NCBI RefSeq assembly: GCF_000403455.2
Contig: NZ_KE159794.1
Coordinates: 62,001-126,000, forward strand
Source of the DNA: Dorea sp. 5-2
GTDB lineage: Bacteria > Bacillota > Clostridia > Lachnospirales > Lachnospiraceae
Length of the DNA: 64,000 nucleotides
Reading direction: 5' to 3'
This document shows, piece by piece, positions 25,858 through 35,125 of the stretch. The notes beneath the pieces were generated by a model. The model was not told the origin of the DNA. It was given only the letters and a program-made list of their open reading frames with translations, and made no database searches. Position numbers and translations under genes: made by a program. How positions within the stretch are numbered: the stretch's first letter is position 1; each line of letters opens with the position of its first letter.

Positions 25858-26832
25858 TTAAAGAGCCAGCTCTTTCGCTATCTCATACTGATAAACCGGG
25901 ATTCCCTTCTGCATGCCGAGAGCCTCGTTGATATCAAAGTCTACATACTTACCATGCTTATATCCTACGACACGGTTCGTCTTCCCTTCGATCAAAAGGT
26001 CGACTGCCATGGCGCCCATGATAGATGCATAGACTCTGTCCTTACAGGTAGGGCTTCCGCCGCGCTGCATGTGTCCGATGATCGTCGCCCTGGTCTCCAT
26101 ACCGGTCGCCTCTTCGATCCTCTCTGCCATCTCAATAGAACCGCCGATTCCTTCTGCATTGATGATGATATAGTTCTTCTTGCCGCGCTTCCGGCACTCC
26201 TGGATGTCCGCCACGATCGCCGCCTCGTCATAACCGTGTTCCTCCGGCAGCAAGATACGCTCCGCACCATTGGCAATACCGCACCACAGCGCCAGATATC
26301 CGGCGTCACGTCCCATTACTTCGATAATGGAGCATCTCTCATGGGATGTAGACGTATCACGTACTTTATCAATGGCTTCCATCGCTGTGTTAACCGCAGT
26401 GTCAAACCCGATCGTATATTCCGTACATGCAATGTCAAGGTCGATCGTTCCCGGTACTCCGATGGTATTGATCCCAAGATTAGCCAACGCCTGCGCTCCG
26501 GCAAATGATCCGTCTCCGCCGATCACCACCAGCCCGTCAACTCCGTACTTCTTAAGGATCGCCGCAGCCTTCTGCTGGCCTTCCTCCGTGCGCATCTCTT
26601 CGCACCGTGCGGTCTGAAGGATCGTACCGCCCCGCTGGATCGTATCAGAAACATCTCTTGCAGACAGATCAATGATCTCCTCGTCCAACAGCCCGGCATA
26701 ACCTTTCCTGATCCCTCTGACTCTGAGCCCCTTGCCAAGCGCCGTACGAACAACGGCACGGATTGCCGCGTTCATTCCTGGCGCATCGCCTCCACTGGTT
26801 AATACTCCGATTGTACGTACTATTTTTGCCAT
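25858..26832 (-). CDS. pfkA: ATP-dependent 6-phosphofructokinase
   Basis: 324 residues. GVLTSGGDAPGMN binds ATP, GGDGS at 105-109 and the Gly in PGTID at 128 fit ATP rather than pyrophosphate use, and MGRDAGYLAL and MQRGGSPTCKDR are further signatures. D131 is the expected catalytic base. The residue after it is Leu (L132) instead of the usual Asn of TIDND. Start at 26832 follows GGAGGAATGATT. It is 44 bp downstream of dnaE, an arrangement common in Firmicutes. Confidence 0.94.
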   Translation of the reverse strand: MAKIVRTIGVLTSGGDAPGMNAAIRAVVRTALGKGLRVRGIRKGYAGLLDEEIIDLSARDVSDTIQRGGTILQTARCEEMRTEEGQQKAAAILKKYGVDGLVVIGGDGSFAGAQALANLGINTIGVPGTIDLDIACTEYTIGFDTAVNTAMEAIDKVRDTSTSHERCSIIEVMGRDAGYLALWCGIANGAERILLPEEHGYDEAAIVADIQECRKRGKKNYIIINAEGIGGSIEMAERIEEATGMETRATIIGHMQRGGSPTCKDRVYASIMGAMAVDLLIEGKTNRVVGYKHGKYVDFDINEALGMQKGIPVYQYEIAKELAL

Positions 26833-26876
26833 AATCATTCCTCCATTGCAGTCATTTTGAGAACATTGTACATGAA

Positions 26877-29800
26877 TTAACAAAGGTTTTCAATGGGTTT
26901 TTCTATCACTTTTACACAAGATTCTCCCAGATAATTCGTCATTTTGTTCACCAGAAGCCGATCGGCATTGACGCTTTTGCCTGCCGGCAGCCTCTTGACT
27001 GCTTTCTCCTTCCTGCAATAGATCACAACCGCGTCTTTGCCGTCGGAATCCTTAAGCATATCGAGAAGTTCTGTTTCGGCGGCAAGATAAGATTCCTTAT
27101 CCTCATACTGGAGCCACAGCTCCCGCTTCGTCTGCTCGAAAGGAACCACCTTCTCACAGATCAGCTTGCTCGCCGCCTCATCCTCTTCCGATACCCTTCC
27201 CCGGATAAATACCTTCGCCTCTTCGTTCAGATATTGCTGGTTCTTCTCATAATCCCGCGGAAAGATCACCACCTCCACAGATCCGGCAAGATCCTCCAGA
27301 GTAACAAACGCCATCGCCTTATTCTGTTTGGTGTATTTGATCGTCTTGGAGGTGATCATGCCTCCGATCACTTCCCTGGCGCCTTCATGAACCTTCGTCC
27401 TGCCTGTCTCTTCATCTAACTGAAAATCCAACGTCGTCCTGGTGATATTCTTTCTCCATTTCTCCTCATACTCTTCCATCGGATGACCGCTTAAGTATAC
27501 GCCCAGAACTTCTTTTTCAAAGGCAAATTTCGTCTCTTTCCCGTATTCGCCTATCTTCGGGAGCGGAATATCGAATTCTGCTTTCTGGTCGTCGCTCACC
27601 ATATCGAACAACGTCATCTGCCCCGCCATGGAATATTTCTTCTCCCGGTTCACCTGGTCTAAGATCTGCACATAGATGACCATAAACTGCTTCCGGGTTC
27701 CGCCCAGGCTGTCAAAGGCTCCTGATTTGATAAAATTCTCGATGGCACGCTTATTGACGATCTCTTTTGCCGATACCCTCTCTATGAAATCCTTAAGATT
27801 TTTAAAGGCGCCCCTTTCTTTCCGCTCTTCTATGATCCCGTTGATCACCGGCCGCCCGATACTCTTGATCGCAGTAAGCCCATAACGGATGTTTCCGCCG
27901 TCTACGGAGAAATCCCCCACTCCCTTGTTGATATCCGGCGGCAGGATCTCGATCCCCATCTGGCGGCAGGTATAGATATATTCCGCCACTTTGCTCGGCA
28001 CATCGATCACAGAAGTCATCAGCGCCGCCATGAACTCCACCGGATAGTAATACTTCAGCCACGCCGTCTGGTATGCCACGACCGCATATGCCGCAGCATG
28101 GGATTTGTTAAACGCATATTTGGCAAAATCCACCATCTCATCGTAGATCTTATTCGCCGTCTTCTCGTCGATCCCGTTGGCAATACAGCCAGGAACCCCC
28201 TCGTCCGCGTTCCCGTACACGAAGCTCTGGCGCTCCTTAAGCATGACGTCCCCCTTCTTCTTGGACATGGCGCGGCGCAGAAGGTCGCTCCGCCCAAGCG
28301 TATAGCCTGCCAGGTCTCGGACGATCTGCATGACCTGCTCCTGGTAGACGATACATCCATAAGTCGGCGCCAGGATCGGTTCTAACTGCGGACAGTCATA
28401 AGTGATACTCGACCGGTTGTCCTTTCCCTTGATATATTGAGGGATGAAATCCATCGGTCCCGGACGGTACAAGGATATTCCCGCGATCACATCCTCCAGG
28501 TTCTGCGGTTTCAGTTCTTTCATGAAACTCTTCATGCCGCCGCTTTCTAACTGGAAGATCCCGTCCGTCCTGCCTGTTCCGATAGACGCCAGGACCTTCT
28601 TATCATCATAGTCGATCTTCTCCATATCAATCGCCTGCCCGGCGCTCTCCCCCGCAAGCCTTGCGGCATCCTGGATCACCGTCAGAGTGCGAAGCCCAAG
28701 GAAATCCATCTTAAGAAGCCCAAGCTCTTCCAATGTCGTCATCGTAAACTGTGCGGTGACCGAACCGTCGGATCCCAGGGACAACGGCACATATTCCTCC
28801 ACCGCCTTCTGGCTGATCACCACGCCGGCAGCATGCATGGAGGTATGTCTGGGCAAACCTTCCAACCTCTTCGACATATCTATAAGTTCCCGTACCTGCT
28901 CGTCCTCCTGGTATAATTTCTTAAGATCCGGATTCATATCCAGGGCGCGCTCCAGAGAAACAGGCTGATTATTCTGCCCCCTCGGTATCATCTTCGCGAT
29001 CCCGTCTACGAACGCATAAGGAAGATCCATGACCCTTCCCACGTCCCGGATCACGCCTTTTGCCGCCATAGTACCGAAGGTTACGATCTGCACCACCCGG
29101 TCTGTGCCGTATTTCTCCACCACATAATCGATCACTTCCTGCCTTCGTTCATAGCAGAAGTCCACGTCGATATCCGGCATAGACACACGTTCCGGATTCA
29201 GGAACCGCTCAAAGAGCAGCTGATACCGGATCGGGTCGATACTGGTGATCTCCAGGCAGTATGCCACGATACTTCCCGCCGCCGAGCCGCGTCCCGGGCC
29301 CACCGCGATCCCGTGATCCTTGGCGTACTTGATAAAGTCCCACACGATCAGGAAATAATCCACATAACCCATGGACTTTATGACCGATAATTCATATTCC
29401 AACCGGTCTTCCAGGGACTGATCCACTTCCGGATAATGCTTCTTCAAACCTTCGCGGCACAGGTATTTCAGATACTCCCACGATGTATACCCTTCCGGCA
29501 CATCATACTTCGGAAGCTTCGTCACGCCGAATTCAATCTCAACATTACACCTTTCGGCTATTTTCTGCGTATTCTCAACCGCCTGCAGCGCATAGGGAAA
29601 GAGCGCCCGCATCTCTTCTTCCGACTTGATATAATACTGCCCTCCCTCATAACGCATCCGGTTCTCATCCGACAGCTTCTTCCCCGTCTGGATACACAGA
29701 AGCATATCATGAGGCTTCTCATCCTCTGCATAAGTATAATGGATATCATTCGTCGCCACCAGCTCGATCCCTGTCTCCTGAGACATCCGAAGCAGAGACT

Positions 29801-30365
29801 GGTTCACAAGCCTCTGCTCCTGAAGCCCGTGATCCTGCAGTTCCAGAAAGAAATTCCCTGCTCCGAAGATCTCCTGATACCGCAGAGCGGCTTCTTTCCC
29901 TTCCTCATACATCCCGCGCAGGATATTCCGCTGTACCTCGCCTGCCAGACAGGCGCTCAGCGCAATAAGCCCTTCATGGAATTCCCGCAGGACTTCTAAG
30001 TCTACCCGCGGCTTATAATAATATCCTTCTGTGAATCCCCTGGATACAATCTTCATCAGGTTATGATAGCCCGTATCATTCTCTGCAAGCAGGACCAGAT
30101 GATAATACCGGTCGTCTCCGTTTCCTATCGCTTCTTTTTCAAAACGGGATCCCGGCGCCACATAGACCTCGCATCCAAGGATCGGACGGATGCCCGCCGC
30201 CTTCGCCGCCCGGTAGAAATCGATCACACCGAACATCACGCCGTGGTCTGTGATCGCCACACTGTCCATGCCTAATTCCTTGATTCTGGATATACACTCT
30301 TTAATTTTATTCGAACCGTCCAACAGGCTGTACTCTGTGTGGACATGCAAGTGCGCAAAACTCAT
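26877..30365 (-). CDS. dnaE: DNA polymerase III alpha subunit, DnaE type
   Basis: About 1162 residues, the usual DnaE length. It starts with the PHP domain (HLHVHTEYSLLDG), has the palm aspartates in PDIDVDFCYERRQE near residue 397, GPGRGSAAGSIVAYCL, the finger segment RRAMSKKKGDVM and a C-terminal OB-fold region (VFIRGRVSEEDEAASK). No exonuclease insertion, so it is not PolC. It extends DNA at replication, likely with PolC for the main fork. Start at 30365 follows AGGAGGAGTAAAT. Confidence 0.95.
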   Translation of the reverse strand: MSFAHLHVHTEYSLLDGSNKIKECISRIKELGMDSVAITDHGVMFGVIDFYRAAKAAGIRPILGCEVYVAPGSRFEKEAIGNGDDRYYHLVLLAENDTGYHNLMKIVSRGFTEGYYYKPRVDLEVLREFHEGLIALSACLAGEVQRNILRGMYEEGKEAALRYQEIFGAGNFFLELQDHGLQEQRLVNQSLLRMSQETGIELVATNDIHYTYAEDEKPHDMLLCIQTGKKLSDENRMRYEGGQYYIKSEEEMRALFPYALQAVENTQKIAERCNVEIEFGVTKLPKYDVPEGYTSWEYLKYLCREGLKKHYPEVDQSLEDRLEYELSVIKSMGYVDYFLIVWDFIKYAKDHGIAVGPGRGSAAGSIVAYCLEITSIDPIRYQLLFERFLNPERVSMPDIDVDFCYERRQEVIDYVVEKYGTDRVVQIVTFGTMAAKGVIRDVGRVMDLPYAFVDGIAKMIPRGQNNQPVSLERALDMNPDLKKLYQEDEQVRELIDMSKRLEGLPRHTSMHAAGVVISQKAVEEYVPLSLGSDGSVTAQFTMTTLEELGLLKMDFLGLRTLTVIQDAARLAGESAGQAIDMEKIDYDDKKVLASIGTGRTDGIFQLESGGMKSFMKELKPQNLEDVIAGISLYRPGPMDFIPQYIKGKDNRSSITYDCPQLEPILAPTYGCIVYQEQVMQIVRDLAGYTLGRSDLLRRAMSKKKGDVMLKERQSFVYGNADEGVPGCIANGIDEKTANKIYDEMVDFAKYAFNKSHAAAYAVVAYQTAWLKYYYPVEFMAALMTSVIDVPSKVAEYIYTCRQMGIEILPPDINKGVGDFSVDGGNIRYGLTAIKSIGRPVINGIIEERKERGAFKNLKDFIERVSAKEIVNKRAIENFIKSGAFDSLGGTRKQFMVIYVQILDQVNREKKYSMAGQMTLFDMVSDDQKAEFDIPLPKIGEYGKETKFAFEKEVLGVYLSGHPMEEYEEKWRKNITRTTLDFQLDEETGRTKVHEGAREVIGGMITSKTIKYTKQNKAMAFVTLEDLAGSVEVVIFPRDYEKNQQYLNEEAKVFIRGRVSEEDEAASKLICEKVVPFEQTKRELWLQYEDKESYLAAETELLDMLKDSDGKDAVVIYCRKEKAVKRLPAGKSVNADRLLVNKMTNYLGESCVKVIEKPIENLC

Positions 30366-30432
30366 ATTTACTCCTCCTGGAAAAACGCGCGGCATTTTAT
30401 AGCTGCCGGACTCGTTGCTTCACGGAAATAAC

Positions 30433-30458
30433 AGAAAAGGTGCTCCTTAAGGAACACC
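30433..30458 (-). terminator. Terminator after the HPr-like gene
   Basis: GGTGCTCCTTAAGGAACACC is a near-perfect inverted repeat, followed on the minus strand by UUUU. It separates the HPr-like gene from dnaE. Confidence 0.7.
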
Positions 30459-30500
30459 CGTCATACTGTCCATGCCTGCCGACGACGTTATCACAGCGCC

Positions 30501-30737
30501 TTATTCTCCGTCCACCATGAACTTCACCAGCCTGTCAATATCTTCCTTCTCATATGCGATGAGCTCTAACTCCGGGATCTCCCCGTTCGAGAAGATGTTC
30601 GCCATCGACACATACTGGGACAGCTTGGACTTCAGGTTCAGCCTGTCTCCTTCTCCTGTTACCAGCTCTACTCTGCCTGTGCAGTCGTCGATCACACTGA
30701 AAAACTTGTCTATATTCGTAATATTCTGTACTTTCAT
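30501..30737 (-). CDS. HPr-fold protein lacking the phosphorylatable histidine
   Basis: 78 residues with HPr-like spacing: an N-terminal strand, a GDRLNLKSKLSQYVSMAN stretch aligned with the Ser46 loop and helix of HPr, then ELELIAYEKEDIDRLVKFMV as the last strand and helix. The active-site His15 loop of true HPr is absent, so phosphotransfer from enzyme I is not expected. It could be regulatory, as Crh is, since a Ser (NLKSKL) lies at the right place. RBS AAAGGAGAG. Confidence 0.65.
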   Translation of the reverse strand: MKVQNITNIDKFFSVIDDCTGRVELVTGEGDRLNLKSKLSQYVSMANIFSNGEIPELELIAYEKEDIDRLVKFMVDGE

Positions 30738-30801
30738 AATCTATTCTCTCCTTTTCTGTCTGAAAGCATTACTGGTCACCCTTTATCATTATAACCTATA
30801 T

Positions 30802-31635
30802 TCAGCGGATTTCAATGGATTTCTCGCCGATTTTGATCTTTCCCTCTTTCAACAGTCTTCCGACCGCCCTTTTGAATGCGTTCTTGCTCAATCCGAATTC
30901 CTTCTTGATCCGTTCCGGCTCCGCCTTATCTGTAAACGGCAGCCTTCCTCCATTTTCCTGTATCTTCTTGAGAACCATCTCGGCATCCGCGTCCATCTGC
31001 ATAAAAGCTTTCTCTCTCACGGCAAGGTCCATCTTCCCGTCTTCTTTGACCCGTACGACCCTTGCCTGTATCCGGTCTCCTACCCTCATGTCGCCGAATA
31101 CTTCTCTCTTCGGGATCAACGCGGAATAACAGTCGTCCACCGCGACAAACATACCGAAATTATCACTGCTGTCATAGATGATGCCTTCCACCCGGTCGTC
31201 CTTCTGATAGGGCGGATCCTGCCGCAGCTTCTCGTAGACCTTCATCGTCGCGCACAGCCTGTCCGATTTATCAACATACAGAGACACCAGGATCTCATCG
31301 CCTTTCTTGACCTTCCCCGTCTGCTCACGGAACGGAAGCAGCAGGTCTTTCGGAAGCCCCCAGTCAAGAAATGCCCCGATCTTCCCCGTATCCGCCACCT
31401 TAAGTACCTTAAGCTCTCCGAGTGTGATCTTCGGTTCCCCGGTAGTTGCGATCAGCCTGTCCGACGAATCCTTATATAGAAATACCTCCACCGGATCCCC
31501 AAGCTCGGCTCCCTTCGGAACCTCCTTCTTCGGAAGCAGCACCTTCTCCTGGCTATTTCCCAAATAAACTCCGAAATCCACCTGCTTTACGATCATCAAT
31601 CTTACTTTTTTTCCCAGATTCTCCACTAATGTCAT
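30802..31635 (-). CDS. cvfB: CvfB-like S1 RNA-binding protein
   Basis: 277 residues: three to four S1-type beta domains (VDFGVYLGN; GAFLDWGLPKDLLLP; YDSSDNFGMFVAVDDCYSALIP) and a C-terminal winged helix (PERIKKEFGLSKNAFKRAVGRLLKEG), the order found in CvfB/YitL. The family binds RNA and affects virulence and gene expression in staphylococci. The start at 31635 has GAGAGGAACAGAT upstream. Its start lies 24 bp beyond the thioesterase gene stop codon. Confidence 0.87.
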   Translation of the reverse strand: MTLVENLGKKVRLMIVKQVDFGVYLGNSQEKVLLPKKEVPKGAELGDPVEVFLYKDSSDRLIATTGEPKITLGELKVLKVADTGKIGAFLDWGLPKDLLLPFREQTGKVKKGDEILVSLYVDKSDRLCATMKVYEKLRQDPPYQKDDRVEGIIYDSSDNFGMFVAVDDCYSALIPKREVFGDMRVGDRIQARVVRVKEDGKMDLAVREKAFMQMDADAEMVLKKIQENGGRLPFTDKAEPERIKKEFGLSKNAFKRAVGRLLKEGKIKIGEKSIEIR

Positions 31636-31658
31636 ATCTGTTCCTCTCACCTGTTCTT

Positions 31659-32375
31659 TCACTTCAATTCTACCGCCGCATAGATCCCGCCGTCTTGATC
31701 GCACAGGCAGATCACCGCCCTGTCCTCTTCGAACGCCGCCTTAGGATAGATGACGTCTCCATACACTGCAGACTTCTTATACTCCACCCGAAGCCCGCGG
31801 ATCTCTTCCGTTCCTTCAAGCTCTTCCATCGCCATCCGGACATACTGGCAATTATTTACGTGTTCATTCGTATCAATATGATATCTCCTGACCGGATATT
31901 CTCTGCACGGCAGCATCTCCTCCGGGAGCGCGATCTTCCGCGGCGCATACTCCATCTTGAGCGGCTCGCCCGTACCGTATAATTCTACTTCATGCTGATC
32001 CGGCCGCGCCGGCCTTCCCTTCTCCATATCCACATAGACCCACACCGAGTTGGCGTATGCAACCTTCCGTCCTTCTTCATCCTCCATACAGAAATTACGC
32101 AGCCCATACAACCCGTCAAACTTCGTCGCCCAGGTGCTGATCTCTACTTTCTCCCCCATGGACGGATACCGCTCCACTTCCGCCTGCCATGCAGACAAGA
32201 CCCATGCTCTCTTGCGTTCCTTACAATACGCAACTCCCACTCCCAGTTCCTCGGAATGGAACGTACTGCAATCCTGAAAATAATTAATGATCCCCGGCAG
32301 CGTGATCCTGTTCGTATGGTCCACCTCGCTGAACCTGATCCTGCTGCCATATGTATATCTGTTATTCCTTTGCAC
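31659..32375 (-). CDS. Acyl-ACP thioesterase
   Basis: 238 residues, double hotdog fold. The N-terminal RIRFSEVDHTNRITLPGI and second-half YHIDTNEHVNNCQYVRMA carry the FatA/FatB-type catalytic Asn/His region. It releases fatty acids from acyl carrier protein in the cytoplasm. It overlaps the end of the cation efflux gene by 14 bp and is likely cotranscribed with cvfB. Confidence 0.9.
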   Translation of the reverse strand: MQRNNRYTYGSRIRFSEVDHTNRITLPGIINYFQDCSTFHSEELGVGVAYCKERKRAWVLSAWQAEVERYPSMGEKVEISTWATKFDGLYGLRNFCMEDEEGRKVAYANSVWVYVDMEKGRPARPDQHEVELYGTGEPLKMEYAPRKIALPEEMLPCREYPVRRYHIDTNEHVNNCQYVRMAMEELEGTEEIRGLRVEYKKSAVYGDVIYPKAAFEEDRAVICLCDQDGGIYAAVELK

Positions 32376-33546
32376 CTGCTATGTAACTCCTCTCTATCGT
32401 AATAACACACCGATATCTCCGGTCAGTGATCTGAAGAAGCTTCGTCAGCATCGTCCTTAACTCTTCCTGCTTCTCTTTGTCATACTCATAAGGCACGACC
32501 ATATCAAAGATCAGATTGATCTGATCCTCTCCGCTTACCATGCGGAAGTCATGGATAGACACAAGAGAATCTACCGCTTCTAAGGTCTCTTCGACCTGCT
32601 TTCGGGCCTGTAAGACACGGATATCCCGCGTCTCCACCGGATCCATATGGATAACCAGGAAGATCCCCATATTCTTCACCGCATCTCTCTCGATCCGGTC
32701 GATGATCTCATGGGAAGTCTCTATATCCACATCATTCGGTACTTCCGCATGGATGGACGCCATACTTCTGCCCGGCCCATAATTATGTACGATCAGGTCA
32801 TGGCTGCCAAGGATCCCCTGATACCCCTCCACGAACTTCGTGATCCGGTCATATTCTTCCGGTTCGGCAGCTTCTCCGATCAGCGGTTCCAGCGTATCTC
32901 TTGCGATCCCGACGCCCGCCCACATGACTACAAGCGAGACTCCAAGCCCTACGATGCCGTCCGCGTTGATCCCGGTCAGCCGAAAGAACAGGATCGATGC
33001 GATCGTCGCCGCAGTGGTGATCACATCCCCCATGGCATCCGCCGAAGTAGCCATCATGACCTTTGAATCTATCTTCTTTCCCAGCGTATTATTAAAATGG
33101 GCAAACCACAGCTTTACGCCGATCGACAACGCAAGCACGATCACTGCTCCTGTCTGAAAGTTCAGCACTTCCGGATCTCTGATCTTCCCCACCGAATCCC
33201 GGAAAAGCCGAAATCCCACCTGCAGGACCAGGAACGCCACGACAAGCGCCGTAATATATTCAATCCTTCCATGCCCAAAAGGATGATCCTTGTCGGCAGG
33301 TTTCCCCGCCATCTTCACACCTATGAGCCCTATCACCGAGGATCCTGCGTCTGACAGATTGTTAAACGCATCTGCCATAACGGAAATACTGTTCAGAAGA
33401 TATCCGATCGTCCACTTTACCACAAATAATACGATATTACAAAAGATACCTACCACACTCGCCAGCACACCATAAGCGGTTCTGACAGACACTCTTTCTG
33501 TCTTCTCATAATCTTTCACGAAATGCTTTACTAGTAATCCAGTCAT
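32362..33546 (-). CDS. Cation diffusion facilitator family transporter
   Basis: 394 residues with six helices and a long cytoplasmic C-terminal domain. Metal motifs are VMADAFNNLSDAGSS (helix 2) and TSADAMGDVITTA (helix 5). The FGHGRIEYI loop is typical. It exports divalent cations such as Zn, Mn or Fe by proton antiport; the metal is not settled by the sequence. The C-terminal domain is longer than in the minimal members and may be an additional dimerisation region. Confidence 0.92.
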   Translation of the reverse strand: MTGLLVKHFVKDYEKTERVSVRTAYGVLASVVGIFCNIVLFVVKWTIGYLLNSISVMADAFNNLSDAGSSVIGLIGVKMAGKPADKDHPFGHGRIEYITALVVAFLVLQVGFRLFRDSVGKIRDPEVLNFQTGAVIVLALSIGVKLWFAHFNNTLGKKIDSKVMMATSADAMGDVITTAATIASILFFRLTGINADGIVGLGVSLVVMWAGVGIARDTLEPLIGEAAEPEEYDRITKFVEGYQGILGSHDLIVHNYGPGRSMASIHAEVPNDVDIETSHEIIDRIERDAVKNMGIFLVIHMDPVETRDIRVLQARKQVEETLEAVDSLVSIHDFRMVSGEDQINLIFDMVVPYEYDKEKQEELRTMLTKLLQITDRRYRCVITIERSYIAGAKE

Positions 33547-33601
33547 GATTTGCCCCCTCGTTTCTTCTCAAAATAGTACTTACGAAATCAGGTAATACCT
33601 C

Positions 33602-34294
33602 CTAATCCTCATCATCACCGAAGAAAAACCATTTTATCTTAAAATCTGCAGCGGCGGTTACCATCTCATATTCCTCTGCAGTCAGCGCGCTCTTAAGGTC
33701 CTCTTTTCCCTCGTCAGTCACTACGGCGCATGTGGAACCTGTAAAACACAGGTTCGGATACAGGACGCACCACCAGTTCTGTCCTCTCGCCGCTCCAAGC
33801 CGGATCCTCAGCGCTTCATAATCTCCCTGCGGGAAGAAGATATCCCCGTATAACTTATCCGGGAAATAGCAGACCGCCACTTCTGCCTCGGAAGAATATG
33901 CATAGCCTTCATCCCGGACCACCTGATCCGCCACCTGCTTAAGTTCCCCCAGATGACGCTTTGCCCAGGCTTTCGTCTGAACGGCGTCCGGCTCTTCCTG
34001 TAATTCCGAATCCATACTCTCTCTCATATAATCGATCACGGCGTCCCTGACCTTAAGCTTGACCGCCTGGTCTTCCTCACTGTCGCTGTTGGCAAGGACA
34101 TGGAACCGAAATACTTCTTTTGCCAGCGTCTCCTGGGTCTCTGACATCTTGGCGTCTACGATCTCCATCCTCCGCTCCACAAGAACGCCCGTCAGGATCG
34201 CCGCTGTACAGATACTCAGTATAACACAGATACACCGCCTTATTCTATCACTTATATAAAAATTTTTCCTATAATTATTCTGTCCAAGATTCAT
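33602..34294 (-). CDS. spoIIR: Stage II sporulation protein R
   Basis: 230 residues. An N-terminal membrane segment (about residues 17-35) is followed by the conserved FRFHVLANSDSEEDQAVKLKVRDAV block and a C-terminal FTGSTCAVV region. SpoIIR is made in the forespore and signals SpoIIGA to activate pro-sigma-E. The start at 34294 follows AAGGAGGCAATACAT. Sigma-F control is expected from the family, but I found no convincing sigma-F promoter in the 138-bp upstream gap. It forms a block with gntR, ispE and sipL. Confidence 0.93.
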   Translation of the reverse strand: MNLGQNNYRKNFYISDRIRRCICVILSICTAAILTGVLVERRMEIVDAKMSETQETLAKEVFRFHVLANSDSEEDQAVKLKVRDAVIDYMRESMDSELQEEPDAVQTKAWAKRHLGELKQVADQVVRDEGYAYSSEAEVAVCYFPDKLYGDIFFPQGDYEALRIRLGAARGQNWWCVLYPNLCFTGSTCAVVTDEGKEDLKSALTAEEYEMVTAAADFKIKWFFFGDDED

Positions 34295-34432
34295 ATGTAT
34301 TGCCTCCTTCTGATATGATACATTCCGCAAATCTTTCCTGCTTTCTGTCATTGCAGGTTCGAGTACTCTTATATCAGAAGTCTTGACACATAGAATCTGT
34401 TTTATACCGTTTTTATCTTAATCTTATCACAT

Positions 34433-35122
34433 TTATATGGTCTTAACAGCAGTCACTTCCTTGGTCCGGATCACATTCATGACCGCTTCTACCTGGTTGT
34501 CAATATGCATACAGACGATCTTCGCCGCTTTCTCTTTCTCTCTCTTCTCGATCTGCCGTATGATCTCTTCGTGCTCTTCGATAAGCTGCGGATAGACTTC
34601 CGGCCGCTTCAGGTATTCCACACGATACCGGTACATCTGCTCTCCGAGATTATTCAGCAGTTGGATCAGTTTCTGATTATCCGTCGCCATATAGATCACG
34701 TCGTGGAACCGCACGTCGGCTTCGGCGATCTGTGTGACGTCATGGCTCTTTGAGATCTTCTCAAACTCTTTCGCCGCGCCCTTAAGTTCCGTGATCTGCG
34801 CCTTGCCGATCTTCTCGCAGGTAAGCTGGACCGCAAGCTCTTCCAATGCCTTACGCACCACCAGCACGTCCCGCAGGCTCTTCTCGGAGATATCCGCCAC
34901 CTCCGCGCCTTTCCTCGGAATCATCAGCACAAGCCCGTCCAACTCTAGCTTACGGATCGCTTCGCGGATCGGAGTCCGGCTGACGCCGAGTTTATTCGCA
35001 AGCTGGATCTCCATCAGGCGCTCGCCCGGCTTTAACTCTCCCCGCAGGATCGCCTGACGCAGCGTATTATATACCACGTCTCTTAAAGGCAGATATTCAT
35101 TCATATTGACCTTTAGTTCCAT
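34433..35122 (-). CDS. GntR-family regulator with FCD ligand domain
   Basis: 229 residues. The N-terminal winged helix has LKPGERLMEIQLANKLGVSR and TPIREAIRKLELDGLV; the C-terminal helical FCD domain has HDVIYMATDNQKL and EEHEEIIRQIEKREKEKA. FCD proteins bind small acids in a metal-containing pocket. It is separated by 3 bp from ispE, so it is cotranscribed. The target is unknown. Confidence 0.92.
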   Translation of the reverse strand: MELKVNMNEYLPLRDVVYNTLRQAILRGELKPGERLMEIQLANKLGVSRTPIREAIRKLELDGLVLMIPRKGAEVADISEKSLRDVLVVRKALEELAVQLTCEKIGKAQITELKGAAKEFEKISKSHDVTQIAEADVRFHDVIYMATDNQKLIQLLNNLGEQMYRYRVEYLKRPEVYPQLIEEHEEIIRQIEKREKEKAAKIVCMHIDNQVEAVMNVIRTKEVTAVKTI

Positions 35123-35125
35123 CCC

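Noticed and set aside
30439..30458. Inverted repeat considered as a regulator site
   Set aside because: A U run follows on the minus strand and it sits after a stop codon; terminator is the simpler reading.
34295..34432. GTATA-like box as sigma-F promoter of spoIIR
   Set aside because: No matching GG-type -10 at the right distance; not supportable.
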